DNA of 64,000 bases from SOIA01 sp964348015 (GCA_964348015.1 CAYGBC010000037.1:44935-108934), one strand, 5' to 3'. Positions 1 to 8,447 are shown, counted from the stretch's first letter. The notes: generated from the sequence alone by a model not told the origin. Numbers and translations: made by a program.

Positions 1-2
1 AC

Positions 3-464
3 AAAGATCCAGAGGAAAAAATCTTTCTCTACAAGGAAGGAGTCTTTCTGTTTTATTTTCCGGAAGATAAAGAAGTCTTCCAGAGCGAACTGTCCAAGGA
101 AAGGTATGAATCCGAAATTCTCACCCTTCTCTCCGGCCAGAAACAGCTTAAGCACGATTACACAATCGAATTCAGCCCTTTCCCCTCTGAAAGCCAGAAA
201 ACCTGGAAGCTGAAGTTGACGCCCAAAGAAGAAAGTGATTATACACACATCCTTTTGGAGATCGATGAAAGAACATGGCTGATCCGACGGGCTATTTTCT
301 TCGATTGGGCCGGTAACAAATCCGAGTTTCAATTCTCTCAAATACAAACGAATGTCCGATTTTCCGAGAAAATCTTCGAACTTGAGCTTCCTCCCGACGT
401 CGAAATCATAAAGGACGAATCACTCAAGCCCAATGAAAACTCCCGACCCTGTGCCAAAACTTAA
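3..464 (+). CDS. LolA-like outer-membrane lipoprotein carrier, C-terminal part
   Basis: The frame is already open at base 3 and closes with TAA at 462-464, so about 153 C-terminal residues of a gene that begins outside the window are visible. The strand pattern, with FLFYFPEDKEVF, then EIDERTWLIRRAIFFDWAGN and a final FELELPPDVEII, matches the antiparallel half-barrel of the LolA family, which ferries lipoproteins across the periplasm. The missing start prevents checking for a signal peptide. It ends 50 bases before a sigma-factor gene on the same strand. The family call rests on fold-like sequence pattern rather than catalytic residues, so it is good but not certain. Confidence 0.7.
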   Translation, partial: KDPEEKIFLYKEGVFLFYFPEDKEVFQSELSKERYESEILTLLSGQKQLKHDYTIEFSPFPSESQKTWKLKLTPKEESDYTHILLEIDERTWLIRRAIFFDWAGNKSEFQFSQIQTNVRFSEKIFELELPPDVEIIKDESLKPNENSRPCAKT

Positions 465-495
465 ACCAAATCCTTCCGTCTTCGTATAACACTCT

Positions 496-512
496 GAGGA
501 CGGGACGTCCTC
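496..512 (+). promoter_or_regulatory. Hairpin enclosing the ribosome-binding region of the sigma-factor gene
   Basis: GAGGACG (496-502) and CGTCCTC (506-512) form a perfect 7-bp stem with a 3-base loop. It ends one base before the ATG at 514. The only Shine-Dalgarno-like bases (GAGGA) are in the left arm. The pairing is seen directly; a role in restraining translation is inference. Confidence 0.45.
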
Positions 513-513
513 C

Positions 514-1077
514 ATGAATGAAGATAAAAATCTCGTCGAAAAAACACTTCAAGGCGAACAAAAGGCTTTTGAAATGATTATCCAGAAGTATCAACGGCCG
601 CTTCTGAATTACATCGGGCGCATGGTGGGCGAACGCGAGCTGGCCCTGGATTTCACTCAGGAGGTATTCATCCGGACCTATTCATCGCTCCGTTCGTACA
701 AGCCGCAGTACAAGTTCAGCACCTGGCTGTACAGAATTGCCTCGAATTTCATTATCGATTACTGGAGAAAGAAGAAAATCAACGCGTTCTCACTCGACCA
801 TCAGAAAAAACTGGATAGAGATCTCCCTCCTGTTCAAGTTCCTGCGGATGAGGAATCCATCGTGACAAAGTTTGAAACCTCTCAGCTCAGAGGAAGGATC
901 GAGCAGGCGCTCAACAGGATTCCGTCTTCCCTGAGAGAAGTGTTCGTTTGGAGACACATCAACGAGCTGAGTTACGAAGAAATCGCTGAGATCAAAGGAC
1001 TGCCCATAGGAACAATAAAGAACAGAGTTTTCCAGGCCAAAGAACTCATTCGCAATTTGCTGGAGGAAATGTCATGA
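514..1077 (+). CDS. ECF-type RNA polymerase sigma factor
   Basis: A 187-residue sigma-70 family protein of the small extracytoplasmic-function type. Region 2 lies at about residues 10-85 (DFTQEVFIRTYSSLRSY, then FSTWLYRIASNFIIDYWR), and region 4 at about 127-185 (LREVFVWRHINELSYEEIAE followed by GTIKNRVFQAKELI, the -35-binding helix-turn-helix). Region 3 is absent, as usual for this group. Its stop overlaps the start of the next gene (ATGA), which encodes a zinc-binding anti-sigma factor, so the pair is probably translationally coupled. It would redirect RNA polymerase to a small regulon, probably in response to an envelope signal (inferred from the membrane-bound partner). Confidence 0.93.
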   Translation: MNEDKNLVEKTLQGEQKAFEMIIQKYQRPLLNYIGRMVGERELALDFTQEVFIRTYSSLRSYKPQYKFSTWLYRIASNFIIDYWRKKKINAFSLDHQKKLDRDLPPVQVPADEESIVTKFETSQLRGRIEQALNRIPSSLREVFVWRHINELSYEEIAEIKGLPIGTIKNRVFQAKELIRNLLEEMS

Positions 1078-1652
1078 CATGCCTCAGCATCGAACAGATT
1101 TATCTCTACATCGAAAAAGAACTTCCCTCCGCGAAAAACAAAGAAATCCAGAAGCATCTCGCGGACTGCCCGAAATGCCAAAAAACTGTGAAAGAAAGAA
1201 TATTACTGGTCGAAGCCGCAGAGAACCTTGCCGAATGGGAGACTCCTCGTGGTTTCACCCAGCAGGTCATGGACAGAATCTTCCCGACAAGCGTCTCTCC
1301 TTTGGCTTGGCTCGGAGCCGTGGCATCCGGTTGTGCGTCCTTGATCCTCGCTGTCGTGCTCTTTGCTCTTGTCACCGGTCAAAATTTCTCAGACCTTCTC
1401 CGCGCCTCCTATTCCACCGTGTTGAATGTGGTCAAACACCTCTCCCCTCTTTTCGCGAAAATCCTCAAGCTGGCTTCACTGCTCCTTAAGATCATTCAAC
1501 AGTTCGGAGAATTCCTTGTCAAGATCCTGACGGTGCTGACATCTCTCATCAGTCCTCAGGTTCAAATCATTATCATTACACTCGCGATCGTCCTCATCGC
1601 ATCCTCTCTATATGGACTCAGAAGAAAATTATTTATCGGAGAAAAAGCATGA
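1074..1652 (+). CDS. Membrane-anchored zinc-finger anti-sigma factor
   Basis: A 192-residue protein. The N-terminal zf-HC2 motif, HLADCPKCQ at residues 29-37 (His-x3-Cys-x2-Cys), is the zinc-binding signature of anti-sigma domains that clamp ECF sigma factors. A hydrophobic segment around residues 77-105 and a second near the C terminus (IIIITLAIVLIASSLYGL) place it in the inner membrane, with an amphipathic helical region between them. It starts inside the sigma stop codon and its own stop overlaps the next start (ATGA). The pairing with the upstream sigma factor is established family behaviour; the inducing signal cannot be read from the sequence. Confidence 0.88.
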   Translation: MTCLSIEQIYLYIEKELPSAKNKEIQKHLADCPKCQKTVKERILLVEAAENLAEWETPRGFTQQVMDRIFPTSVSPLAWLGAVASGCASLILAVVLFALVTGQNFSDLLRASYSTVLNVVKHLSPLFAKILKLASLLLKIIQQFGEFLVKILTVLTSLISPQVQIIIITLAIVLIASSLYGLRRKLFIGEKA

Positions 1653-2560
1653 AAAATAAAACAACATGGGCCTTTATCCTTCTCTTCATGATCCCAGGCC
1701 TCCTTCCGCTTCACAGTCAAGAATGTTTCACTGTGACAGAGGATATATACATCGGAGAAGGCGAAATCCAGAAAAACGTCATCTCTTTCGGCGGAAAGAT
1801 CGTCATCGAAGGAGAAGTCAGAGAAATGGTCCTCGCTTTCGGCTGTGAAGTCATCATCAGCGGCAAAGTCGGAGATTCCGTCGTGGGATTCGGATCTGAT
1901 ATTACTCTCAAGTCTTCAGCGGTCATAGACGGAGACCTTGTCGCTTTTGGAGGAACTCTCGAGAAAGAAGCGGGGAGTCTGATCGGAGGAGATACAATCT
2001 CCTTCAAAGGATTTGAAGACTTCGCCGATTTCCTCGGAGAGGGCTTGACCGGAGCTTTGATCCCTTTGATCATTTTCTTCAAATTAGTCTCAGTCTTTAT
2101 CACCTTCCTCCTGGCTCTATTGGTTACGGCTCTCTTCCCCAAGCAGATCACATTCGCATCTTCCCAAATCAGAAAATCCTTCTGGCCGGTCGTCGGCACA
2201 GGAGTTTTGAGTATCATCATTTATGTGGGATTAGTTATTTTTGCGACGCTTCTCTCGTTCGTTCTGATCGGCATCCCGCTCCTCATCGCTCTCATCATCA
2301 TAGGATTCATCATAAAGCTCTTTGGTCGAGTGGTCCTGTTCTACTTCTTCGGAGAAAGTCTCATCCAGGCTTTCAACAAGAACAGCAAAGTCTCTCCATT
2401 CGGAGGCATGATACTCGGCTTCATTCTCGTGAGTTTCATTTCCTTTATCCCGTTTATCGGCGGACTCTTCACCTTCTGCCTGAGCATCATCGGCTGGGGA
2501 ATCGCTATCCGGACGAAATTCGGAACGAAGGAGAATTGGTTCAAGAAAAAAACCGAGTAA
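1649..2560 (+). CDS. Bactofilin-like (polymer-forming) membrane protein
   Basis: A 303-residue protein with a signal sequence (cleavage probably after LHSQ, about residue 25). A stretch of short beta repeats follows at about 28-130 (VISFGGKIVIEGEV, MVLAFGCEVIISGKV and similar units), like the beta-helix of bactofilins. After that come about four or five hydrophobic segments at 135-295. Proteins with this plan often sit next to ECF sigma/anti-sigma pairs. The ATGA overlap with the anti-sigma gene makes it the third gene of one transcription unit, and it may be the sensor-side or effector membrane component (inference). The cytoskeletal role of true bactofilins should not be assumed, because the repeats here are exported. 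Confidence 0.75.
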   Translation: MKNKTTWAFILLFMIPGLLPLHSQECFTVTEDIYIGEGEIQKNVISFGGKIVIEGEVREMVLAFGCEVIISGKVGDSVVGFGSDITLKSSAVIDGDLVAFGGTLEKEAGSLIGGDTISFKGFEDFADFLGEGLTGALIPLIIFFKLVSVFITFLLALLVTALFPKQITFASSQIRKSFWPVVGTGVLSIIIYVGLVIFATLLSFVLIGIPLLIALIIIGFIIKLFGRVVLFYFFGESLIQAFNKNSKVSPFGGMILGFILVSFISFIPFIGGLFTFCLSIIGWGIAIRTKFGTKENWFKKKTE

Positions 2561-2574
2561 AAAAATACAAAAAA

Positions 2575-2852
2575 AGGGGACAGTGGTACTCGCTCAGTGA
2601 TTCGGTAACATTTTTATAATGTCATTGCGAACGGAGTGAAGCAATCCCGTAAAAAGAAATGCAATTCCCTCTAAGAGATTGCCACGCTTCGCTCGCAACG
2701 ACACCTTTATCCTCATTATCATCAATAAAAGTGTTACCTAATTACTGAGCATAAAGGACAGGCTACTTTTTCTTCGGGGACTGTCCCATTCAGTCCTTAA
2801 TTAAAGAAAGAGAGGGACTGTCCCCCTTCTTGATAAAAAAGCAGCCTGTCCC
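2575..2852. repeat. Composite inverted-repeat element, copy A
   Basis: This fills the 301-base gap between convergent genes. It contains nested palindromes. An outer pair is CTCAGTGATTCGGTAAC (2593-2609) with GTTACCTAATTACTGAG (2733-2749). Inside it, GTCATTGCGA...GCAATC (2621-2646) pairs with a GATTGCC...CGACAC stretch (about 2677-2703). A second module at 2756-2852 has arms ACAGGCT/AGCCTGT around two GGGACTGTCCC-like blocks. A close copy of the first module is at 55419-55664, and a copy of the second is at 38294-38391. No gene is seen in the gap. The element may also act as a bidirectional terminator for the flanking convergent genes. Confidence 0.85.
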
Positions 2853-2861
2853 CTTTTATTA

Positions 2862-3419
2862 TCAAACTTCTAAAATTTCTTTTTCCTTGGCAGCCGCCAT
2901 TTCCTCTATCTTCTTCGTGTACTCCTCGATGACTTCCTGAAGTTTATCATAACCCCAAAATTTATCGTCCTCGGTGATCTGTTTCTTGTCTTCCAGCTTT
3001 TCGATAGCTTCCTTGCTTTCTCTTCGCATGATGCGGAGAGCCGTCTTTTCATCATCCAGCATTTTTTTGATATGCTTCGCGATCTCTTGACGTCTTTCCT
3101 CATCGAGCGGCGGGATCGGGATTTTGAGCATCTTTCCGTCATTGACTGGATTCAAACCGAGATCTGCGCTCCTGATCGCTTTATCGACGGCATCCAGGGT
3201 GGATGGATCCCAGGGCTGGACCGTGATCAATGTCGGATCAGGGACTCCGAGCGTGGCCACCTGGTTGATAGGCGTTAAATTCCCGTAGTACTCGACTTTG
3301 ATATCCTCAAAGAGACTGATATTCGCCCGGCCGGTTCTCAACTTGCTCAAATCTCTCCGAAAATGGTCGGTTGAGACTTTCATTCTTTTCTCGAGTTCCC
3401 TTAAAATGTCTTTCACCAT
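2862..3419 (-). CDS. frr: Ribosome recycling factor
   Basis: A 185-residue protein, the normal length for the family. It dissociates the post-termination ribosome together with EF-G. Family landmarks are the N-terminal helix ending LSKLRTGRAN, the beta-domain segment VEYYGNLTPINQVA, and PIPPLDEERRQEIAKHIKKM in the returning helix. ATG start at 3419. It is the last gene of the rplM-rpsI-rpsB-tsf-pyrH-frr unit, a classic arrangement, and lies 67 bases after pyrH. Confidence 0.97.
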   Translation of the reverse strand: MVKDILRELEKRMKVSTDHFRRDLSKLRTGRANISLFEDIKVEYYGNLTPINQVATLGVPDPTLITVQPWDPSTLDAVDKAIRSADLGLNPVNDGKMLKIPIPPLDEERRQEIAKHIKKMLDDEKTALRIMRRESKEAIEKLEDKKQITEDDKFWGYDKLQEVIEEYTKKIEEMAAAKEKEILEV

Positions 3420-3486
3420 CTTTTTCCCTCTTTAATCAAAGCCCAAATTATTCACCTGAATTATTCTCGTTAAGGACAGAGTCTAT

Positions 3487-4206
3487 TCAGTAGACTCGTG
3501 TTCCCACTTTCTGGCCCAGAACGGCCTTTTTGATATTTCCCTTTTTCCGCAAGTTAAAAACAACGATCGGAAGGTCGTGTTCTTGACACATGGAGATAGC
3601 GGTCGCATCCATGACCTTTAAACTTTTTTGAATAACATCCATGTATCTTATGGAGCTGAACTTTTTCGCATCCTTGTCTATCATCGGGTCCGCTGAATAG
3701 ACCCCGTCCACTTTTGTGGCTTTCAAGATCACTTCCGCCTTGATCTCGAGTGCTCTTAATGCGGCCGCCGTGTCTGTTGTGAAAAAAGGACTTCCGATCC
3801 CCGCACTGAAAATAATAATCCTTCCTTTTTCGAGGTGTCTTATCACTCTTCTTCTGACAAAGGGCTCCGCCACCGCTTTAATCTCAATGGCAGAAATGTG
3901 CCGAGTCATCACTTCTTTTTTCTCCAGCGCTTCTTGAAGAGCAATCCCATTCATAATTGTGGCCAGTAGACCCATATAATCAGCCGATGCCCTATCCATT
4001 CCGTCCTGCGCGGCAGTAGCCCCCCGAAATATATTGCCACCGCCGATCATGATAGCGATTTCAACACCCAAATCATGGATTTCCTTCAAATCTTGAGCGA
4101 TAGACTTCGCCGTTCCCAAATCAACGCCGTAGTCATTCTGACCGAGGAGGGACTCACCGGAGAGTTTTAAAAGAATTCTTTTAAATGCCGGCTTGTTCTG
4201 TGGCAT
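3487..4206 (-). CDS. pyrH: UMP kinase
   Basis: Phosphorylates UMP to UDP in pyrimidine nucleotide synthesis; cytoplasmic hexamer of the amino-acid-kinase fold. Motifs are KRILLKLSGESL at the start, IGGGNIFRG (phosphate loop), DYMGLLATIMN and GTGSPFFTTDT-like sequence (here AGIGSPFFTTDTAA). I chose the ATG at 4206, giving 239 residues (MPQNKPAFKRILLK). An in-frame TTG at 4248 would add 14 residues but would overlap tsf and has no support. The gene follows tsf after 13 bases. Confidence 0.96.
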   Translation of the reverse strand: MPQNKPAFKRILLKLSGESLLGQNDYGVDLGTAKSIAQDLKEIHDLGVEIAIMIGGGNIFRGATAAQDGMDRASADYMGLLATIMNGIALQEALEKKEVMTRHISAIEIKAVAEPFVRRRVIRHLEKGRIIIFSAGIGSPFFTTDTAAALRALEIKAEVILKATKVDGVYSADPMIDKDAKKFSSIRYMDVIQKSLKVMDATAISMCQEHDLPIVVFNLRKKGNIKKAVLGQKVGTRVY

Positions 4207-4219
4207 GGCTGAAATAAAT

Positions 4220-4816
4220 TTAGGGCTGGCCCAGCTCGTACCGGGCAAACCTTTTTATGCGAATATTCTCGCCAAACTTGGCGATATGGGACGCCACAAG
4301 CTGTTCTATAGAAACTTTATCATCCTTCACATAGGGCTGATTCAATAAACACACTTCTTCGTAAAACTTTCCCAGCTTCCCCTGGACAATCTTATCAACG
4401 ATTTCCGGAGGCTTTTTAGAATCCTTGAACTGCTCTCGTATGATCTCTTTTTCCTGGTCGAGCACTTCGCCAGGAATTTCCTCTGAGGAAACATACTTGG
4501 GATTGGATGCGGCAACATGCATGGCGATGTTTTTCACGAGTTCTTTAAACTCATCGTTGCGCGCAACAAAGTCAGATTCACAGTTCACCTCTAAAAGAAC
4601 TCCAATTTTGCCGTTCAGATGAATATAGGAGCCGATGATGCCTTCCGCGGTTTCCCGGCTCATTTTGTCCTGAGCGCGCGCGTATCCTTTCTTCCTCAAA
4701 ATCAGGATCGCTTTCTCGATGTCTCCTTTGGATTCCTTGAGTGCCTTTTTGCACTCCATCATCCCTATTCCTGTCCGTTGACGGAGCTCCTTGACCGTTT
4801 CAGCTTTTATCTCCAT
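4220..4816 (-). CDS. tsf: Translation elongation factor Ts (short form)
   Basis: The nucleotide-exchange factor for EF-Tu. The N-terminal UBA-like module (VKELRQRTGIGMMECKKALK) is at residues 9-28 and the core motif CESDFVARNDEFKEL at about 79-93. At 198 residues it is the short form found in many bacteria, lacking much of the second core subdomain of the roughly 280-residue E. coli protein. A strong ribosome-binding site (GGAAGGA) precedes the ATG at 4816. It lies between rpsB and pyrH, as usual. Confidence 0.96.
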   Translation of the reverse strand: MEIKAETVKELRQRTGIGMMECKKALKESKGDIEKAILILRKKGYARAQDKMSRETAEGIIGSYIHLNGKIGVLLEVNCESDFVARNDEFKELVKNIAMHVAASNPKYVSSEEIPGEVLDQEKEIIREQFKDSKKPPEIVDKIVQGKLGKFYEEVCLLNQPYVKDDKVSIEQLVASHIAKFGENIRIKRFARYELGQP

Positions 4817-4836
4817 CTCACATTCCTTCCTTAAAC

Positions 4837-5667
4837 CTATTCTCCAGGATCAGCGGAACTCTTCTCTCCCTTTTCTCCAGGTGCCACCTCAGTGAGAGAG
4901 GGAGTCTGATGTTCTGGAACAGGCTGCTCTTCCTCCGGCACTGCCTCTTTTTCCTTTTTCGCTTCTTGGAGTTCGTTTTCTATTCTCTTCTGCTTCCCTT
5001 CCATTATGGCTTGAGTGACCTTTGATGTGAACAATTCAATGGCTCTGACAGCATCATCATTCCCGGGGATGGGATGGTCGATATTCTCTGGGTCTCCATT
5101 GGTGTCCACGACCGCGATGATAGGGATCTTCAACTTCTGGGCCTCTTGAATCGCAATTTCCTCTTTGGTCGAATCTATAACAAACAAAGCTCCGGGAAGT
5201 TCGTGCATGCCCTTTATTCCGCCTAAATTTTTCGAAAGCTTCCTGTAGACCTTTTCCAGTTTGGACTGCTCCTTCTTGGACAAAAGGTCCCAACGCCCAT
5301 CTTCTTTCATCTCTTCCATCTCGATCAACTTGTCCACACTCCCTCTGATCACGTCGAAGTTGGTTAACAATCCTCCCAACCAACGTTGGTTGACATAACT
5401 GGATTCACATTTTTCTGAATTTTCCTTGATAATATCCTGGGCTTGTTTTTTGGTCCCGACCAGGAGCACATCTTTTCCATTCTCAGCCAGGTCTCTGATG
5501 AACTGAAGGGCATCCTTGAAAATTTTTATCGTTTTCTGCAAATCGATAATATAGATTCCATTCCTCTGTCCAAAAATGAAATCTTTCATCTTGGGATTCC
5601 ACCTCTTTGTCTGGTGGCCAAAATGAACACCCGCTTCCAAAAGTTCTTTCATAGTGACTGAAACCAA
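4837..5667 (-). CDS. rpsB: Small ribosomal subunit protein S2 (uS2)
   Basis: Binds the 30S head-body hinge. The first 225 residues are typical (KELLEAGVHFGHQTKRWNPK, FVIDSTKEEIAIQEAQKL, DTNGDPENIDHPIPGNDDA). The last 45 or so form an acidic, Pro/Glu-rich tail that most S2 proteins lack or have only in short form. The start is taken as TTG at 5667, because GGAGG lies seven bases upstream and the resulting N terminus (VSVTMKELLEAGVHFG) aligns with other S2 proteins. An ATG at 5652 is the alternative. It lies in one unit with rpsI upstream and tsf downstream. Confidence 0.96.
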   Translation of the reverse strand: MVSVTMKELLEAGVHFGHQTKRWNPKMKDFIFGQRNGIYIIDLQKTIKIFKDALQFIRDLAENGKDVLLVGTKKQAQDIIKENSEKCESSYVNQRWLGGLLTNFDVIRGSVDKLIEMEEMKEDGRWDLLSKKEQSKLEKVYRKLSKNLGGIKGMHELPGALFVIDSTKEEIAIQEAQKLKIPIIAVVDTNGDPENIDHPIPGNDDAVRAIELFTSKVTQAIMEGKQKRIENELQEAKKEKEAVPEEEQPVPEHQTPSLTEVAPGEKGEKSSADPGE

Positions 5668-5681
5668 CAGAAATCCTCCAT

Positions 5682-6086
5682 TTATCTCTTATGATATTGT
5701 GGGGCCTTCCTGGCACCGAGCAACCCGTATTTCTTCCTTTCTTTGATCCTGGAATCTCTCGTCAGCAGACCTGCGCTTTTCAGCCCGCTCTTCAGTTCTT
5801 TGTTAAACTCGACCAGAGCACGGGATATTCCCAGCCGGATCGCCTCAGCCTGTCCACCGATCCCCCCCCCATTGACTCGGATGAAAACATCAAACTTGTT
5901 CTCCGTCTCGGTCAGACGCAGAGGCTGTTTGATGACGTGTTTATGGCTTTCCAGATTAAAATATTCATCGAACTGCTGGGCCCTCTTGTTCACATAGAGA
6001 GTGACATCCCCTTTTCCCGGACGCAAAAAGACCCTGGCCACTGATGTTTTTCTCTTTCCTGTTCCGTAATACTGGATTAAACTCAA
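5682..6086 (-). CDS. rpsI: Small ribosomal subunit protein S9 (uS9)
   Basis: 134 residues, including YGTGKRKTSVARVFLRPG near the start and the invariant basic tail ending KKYGLLGARKAPQYHKR, whose last residues contact P-site tRNA. The only start that keeps the N terminus is TTG at 6086, with AGGAGG just upstream; there is no ATG before the conserved block. With rpsB, two neighbouring ribosomal genes in this operon use TTG starts. It follows rplM after 8 bases. Confidence 0.97.
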   Translation of the reverse strand: MSLIQYYGTGKRKTSVARVFLRPGKGDVTLYVNKRAQQFDEYFNLESHKHVIKQPLRLTETENKFDVFIRVNGGGIGGQAEAIRLGISRALVEFNKELKSGLKSAGLLTRDSRIKERKKYGLLGARKAPQYHKR

Positions 6087-6094
6087 CTTTCCTC

Positions 6095-6523
6095 CTAAAA
6101 GCGGTACTCTTGTGGTTTCTGAGCATCATGAGGGTGTTCTGGCCCCTTGTACACTTTTAGTTTTTTGTACACAGCCCGACCGAGTTTCCCTTTGGGGATC
6201 ATCCCCCAAACCGCTTTCCGAATCACTTCTTCTGGCTTTTTATCGAGGAGTTCCTTGAGAGTATTGACTTTCAGTCCTCCTGGATAGCCGGAGTGAGAAT
6301 AATACTTTTTCTGCTCTATTTTTTTCCCTGTCACATTTATCTTTTCCGCATTGACGACGACCACAAAATCTCCACAATCAACGAATGGAGTGAACTCGGG
6401 TTTCCGCTTTCCACGCAGCAATGTCGCGACTTCAGTGGCCAGCCTGCCGAGAGTCTTCCCATCAGCATTAACCAGCCACCATTTCTTTTCAATCTCTTCT
6501 TTTTTGAGTGTAAACGTCTTCAT
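6095..6523 (-). CDS. rplM: Large ribosomal subunit protein L13 (uL13)
   Basis: 142 residues, normal length. Landmarks are WWLVNADGKTLGRLATEVA, GDFVVVVNAEKINVTGKK, YYSHSGYPGGLK and MIPKGKLGRAVYKKLKVYKG. First gene of the six-gene translation unit; the promoter lies 46-74 bases upstream. An rplM-rpsI pair followed by rpsB-tsf-pyrH-frr in a single run on one strand is common in several phyla. Confidence 0.97.
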   Translation of the reverse strand: MKTFTLKKEEIEKKWWLVNADGKTLGRLATEVATLLRGKRKPEFTPFVDCGDFVVVVNAEKINVTGKKIEQKKYYSHSGYPGGLKVNTLKELLDKKPEEVIRKAVWGMIPKGKLGRAVYKKLKVYKGPEHPHDAQKPQEYRF

Positions 6524-6568
6524 TTCTTTTGACCTGAGATTTAGGCTTTTGAAAAAGAGTGATGCTCT

Positions 6569-6597
6569 AAAATACTAAATCTTATGGGAATTGTCAA
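6569..6597 (-). promoter_or_regulatory. Sigma-70-type promoter of the rplM operon
   Basis: On the minus strand TTGACA (6597-6592), a 17-base spacer and TATTTT (6574-6569). The predicted transcript starts about 40 bases before the rplM ATG. A short GGGGAGCGTCCCC palindrome (about 6605-6617) lies immediately upstream of the -35 box. Confidence 0.75.
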
Positions 6598-6690
6598 CAC
6601 ATGGGGACGCTCCCCAAGGTACCATTCTTTACATAAGTTTTTACTATTTTAACATAAAATCATATTTCAGCAAACGACAAATTCTTAAGT

Positions 6691-7353
6691 TCAACGAGTC
6701 CAGCGGGGGAATCTTTTTTTCTTGGCATAAATCCTGATCAGAGCGATCCCGATCAAAAATCCTCCGATATGGGCAAACCAGGCCACTCCGCCGCCGATTC
6801 CGATGTTCATCACCTGAGCGATGAACCACAGCCCCAGAATGAAGAAGGCGGGAATCGGCTGAATCCAGACAAAGACCAGTGTGAGAACCCGGGCTCCTGG
6901 ATAGAGGAGGAAATACGCTCCGAGTATCCCCGCAATCGCCCCGCTCGCCCCGATCATCGGAACCAAGGAAGACGGATGGAACGCGATATGGACCAGACTC
7001 GCTCCCAAACCGGACAGGAGATAAAAAAGGATAAACCGGAACGGCCCCAGAAAATCTTCGATGTTGTTCCCGAATATCCAAAGATAGAGCATGTTGCCGA
7101 AAAGATGAAGAAAGCTTCCATGCAGGAAAAGAGAAGTCACAAGAGAGAGGGGAGGAAATATTCGAGGAATCTGAGTGATCGTTGTGAAATGAGTGATCTC
7201 ATAAGGGATCGCACCCATCCTCAAAATGAAGTGCGTCAATCCCTGTGGTGAAAAAACCTGGTAAAGAAAGACCAGAATATTCAGGGAGATTAAAATGACC
7301 GTGACTAAAGGAAAACGCTGGGTGGGATTTTCATCTTTCAGAGGGAGAAACAT
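6691..7353 (-). CDS. Rhomboid-family intramembrane serine protease
   Basis: A 220-residue six-helix membrane protein. The catalytic serine is in GASGAIAG (Ser138), the partner histidine in WFAHIGGFLIG (His195), and the HGSFLHLFGNMLYLWIFG stretch (residues 78-95) supplies the conserved His/Asn of helix 2. Rhomboids cleave single-pass membrane proteins inside the inner membrane. The substrate cannot be inferred from the neighbours. ATG at 7353. Confidence 0.92.
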   Translation of the reverse strand: MFLPLKDENPTQRFPLVTVILISLNILVFLYQVFSPQGLTHFILRMGAIPYEITHFTTITQIPRIFPPLSLVTSLFLHGSFLHLFGNMLYLWIFGNNIEDFLGPFRFILFYLLSGLGASLVHIAFHPSSLVPMIGASGAIAGILGAYFLLYPGARVLTLVFVWIQPIPAFFILGLWFIAQVMNIGIGGGVAWFAHIGGFLIGIALIRIYAKKKRFPRWTR

Positions 7354-7433
7354 TTCGTGCCCGAATGGTCAGGGATTATACAAGTGAAGGATGCGGTCTG
7401 TTTATACGAGAAGTCTGAATATCTCTTTCGAGT

Positions 7434-8447
7434 CTATCTTATTCCTCTCAATTCCTGTTCGAGTCGTCTTCTCTCCGCTCTCTTCTTCGAGGCCTCCTGA
7501 AACTTCTCTGTGTACTGCTGGGCTTCCTGCTGGAAACGGGAAGATCTTTCCGGCCAAAGCCTTTCCTTGACGCTTCTGTACAAGACACTCATGTACGCGT
7601 ATGGCTCAGGATAGGAAGGATCTAACTCGATGGCCTTCAGCAGGGCCTCTTCGCTTTCATTCGCCAGCGTTTTTTGCTCTTCGGCGGATAACATGTTCTG
7701 CAGACGGTGGGCTTTGGACCAGCGGTTGACTCCTATAGAATACCAGACTTCTGCATTTTCAGGGTCGTATTTAGCGCTTAACTTATGAAATTCGTTCGCT
7801 TTGTCAAACTCAGGAATAGGTGTTAAATTGCCGTAAAACTGGGCGATGTACGCATAGCCCCTGGGGTCTTCAGGATCGACCTCGATCCTTCTCAGGTACA
7901 TTTCCTCGGCTTTTTGAAACGGTGTCTTGCCTCCATCGCCCACCTCATCCTCTGTACTCCCGGCGTATTTTGTGTAGAACTGCGCAACGACGTAATAATT
8001 CTCCATCTTGGTCGGCTCCATCTCAACGATCTTCAGGTACATTTTTTCGGCTTCTTCAAAGTTTCTCAGTATGTCATACATGTCGCCCAAGGAATAAATA
8101 ATGTCCTTATTGGTGGGGGCAATCTCATACGCTTTCGTGAGATTTTCTAAAGCCCTCTGCGCTTTTTCTTCATTTTCCGGAGTGTCCACTCCAGGGTTGT
8201 AGAGATTCTTGTAAGATTCTCCGAGATACCAGAACGCTTCCACCAAATCCGGATTATAGATCAACGCTCTCTCATACTCATCTATGGCTTTGCGGTATTG
8301 ATTCTTAGTGAACAGAGAGTTGGCCCTGTTGAAATAATAGTTGGCTTTGAGGTTGCTGACTTTGAGTTTCTGGCAGCTCGTGAAAGCAAAAACTATAACG
8401 ATTGCGAGCAGAATCGCCATTAATGCGTACGTGCTTTTGCGAGACAT
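7434..8447 (-). CDS. TPR-repeat lipoprotein
   Basis: A 337-residue protein. A hydrophobic signal segment ends in FAFTSC, a probable lipobox with Cys25 as the lipidated residue. After it come about six tetratricopeptide units (for example AIDEYERALIYNPDLVEAFW, then AEKMYLKIVEMEP and AEEMYLRRIEVDPEDP). TPR lipoproteins act as scaffolds in envelope complexes; no specific partner is evident. A near-perfect ribosome-binding site (AAAGGAGGTC) precedes the ATG at 8447. Confidence 0.85.
   Translation of the reverse strand: MSRKSTYALMAILLAIVIVFAFTSCQKLKVSNLKANYYFNRANSLFTKNQYRKAIDEYERALIYNPDLVEAFWYLGESYKNLYNPGVDTPENEEKAQRALENLTKAYEIAPTNKDIIYSLGDMYDILRNFEEAEKMYLKIVEMEPTKMENYYVVAQFYTKYAGSTEDEVGDGGKTPFQKAEEMYLRRIEVDPEDPRGYAYIAQFYGNLTPIPEFDKANEFHKLSAKYDPENAEVWYSIGVNRWSKAHRLQNMLSAEEQKTLANESEEALLKAIELDPSYPEPYAYMSVLYRSVKERLWPERSSRFQQEAQQYTEKFQEASKKRAERRRLEQELRGIR

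Noticed and set aside
2621..2703. Short repeated units suggesting a CRISPR array
   Set aside because: The units are palindromic, few, unevenly spaced and in opposite orientations; there are no uniform spacers and no cas genes.
4207..4248. Longer pyrH starting at TTG 4248
   Set aside because: The extra 14 residues are unconserved and would overlap tsf; ATG 4206 gives the standard N terminus.
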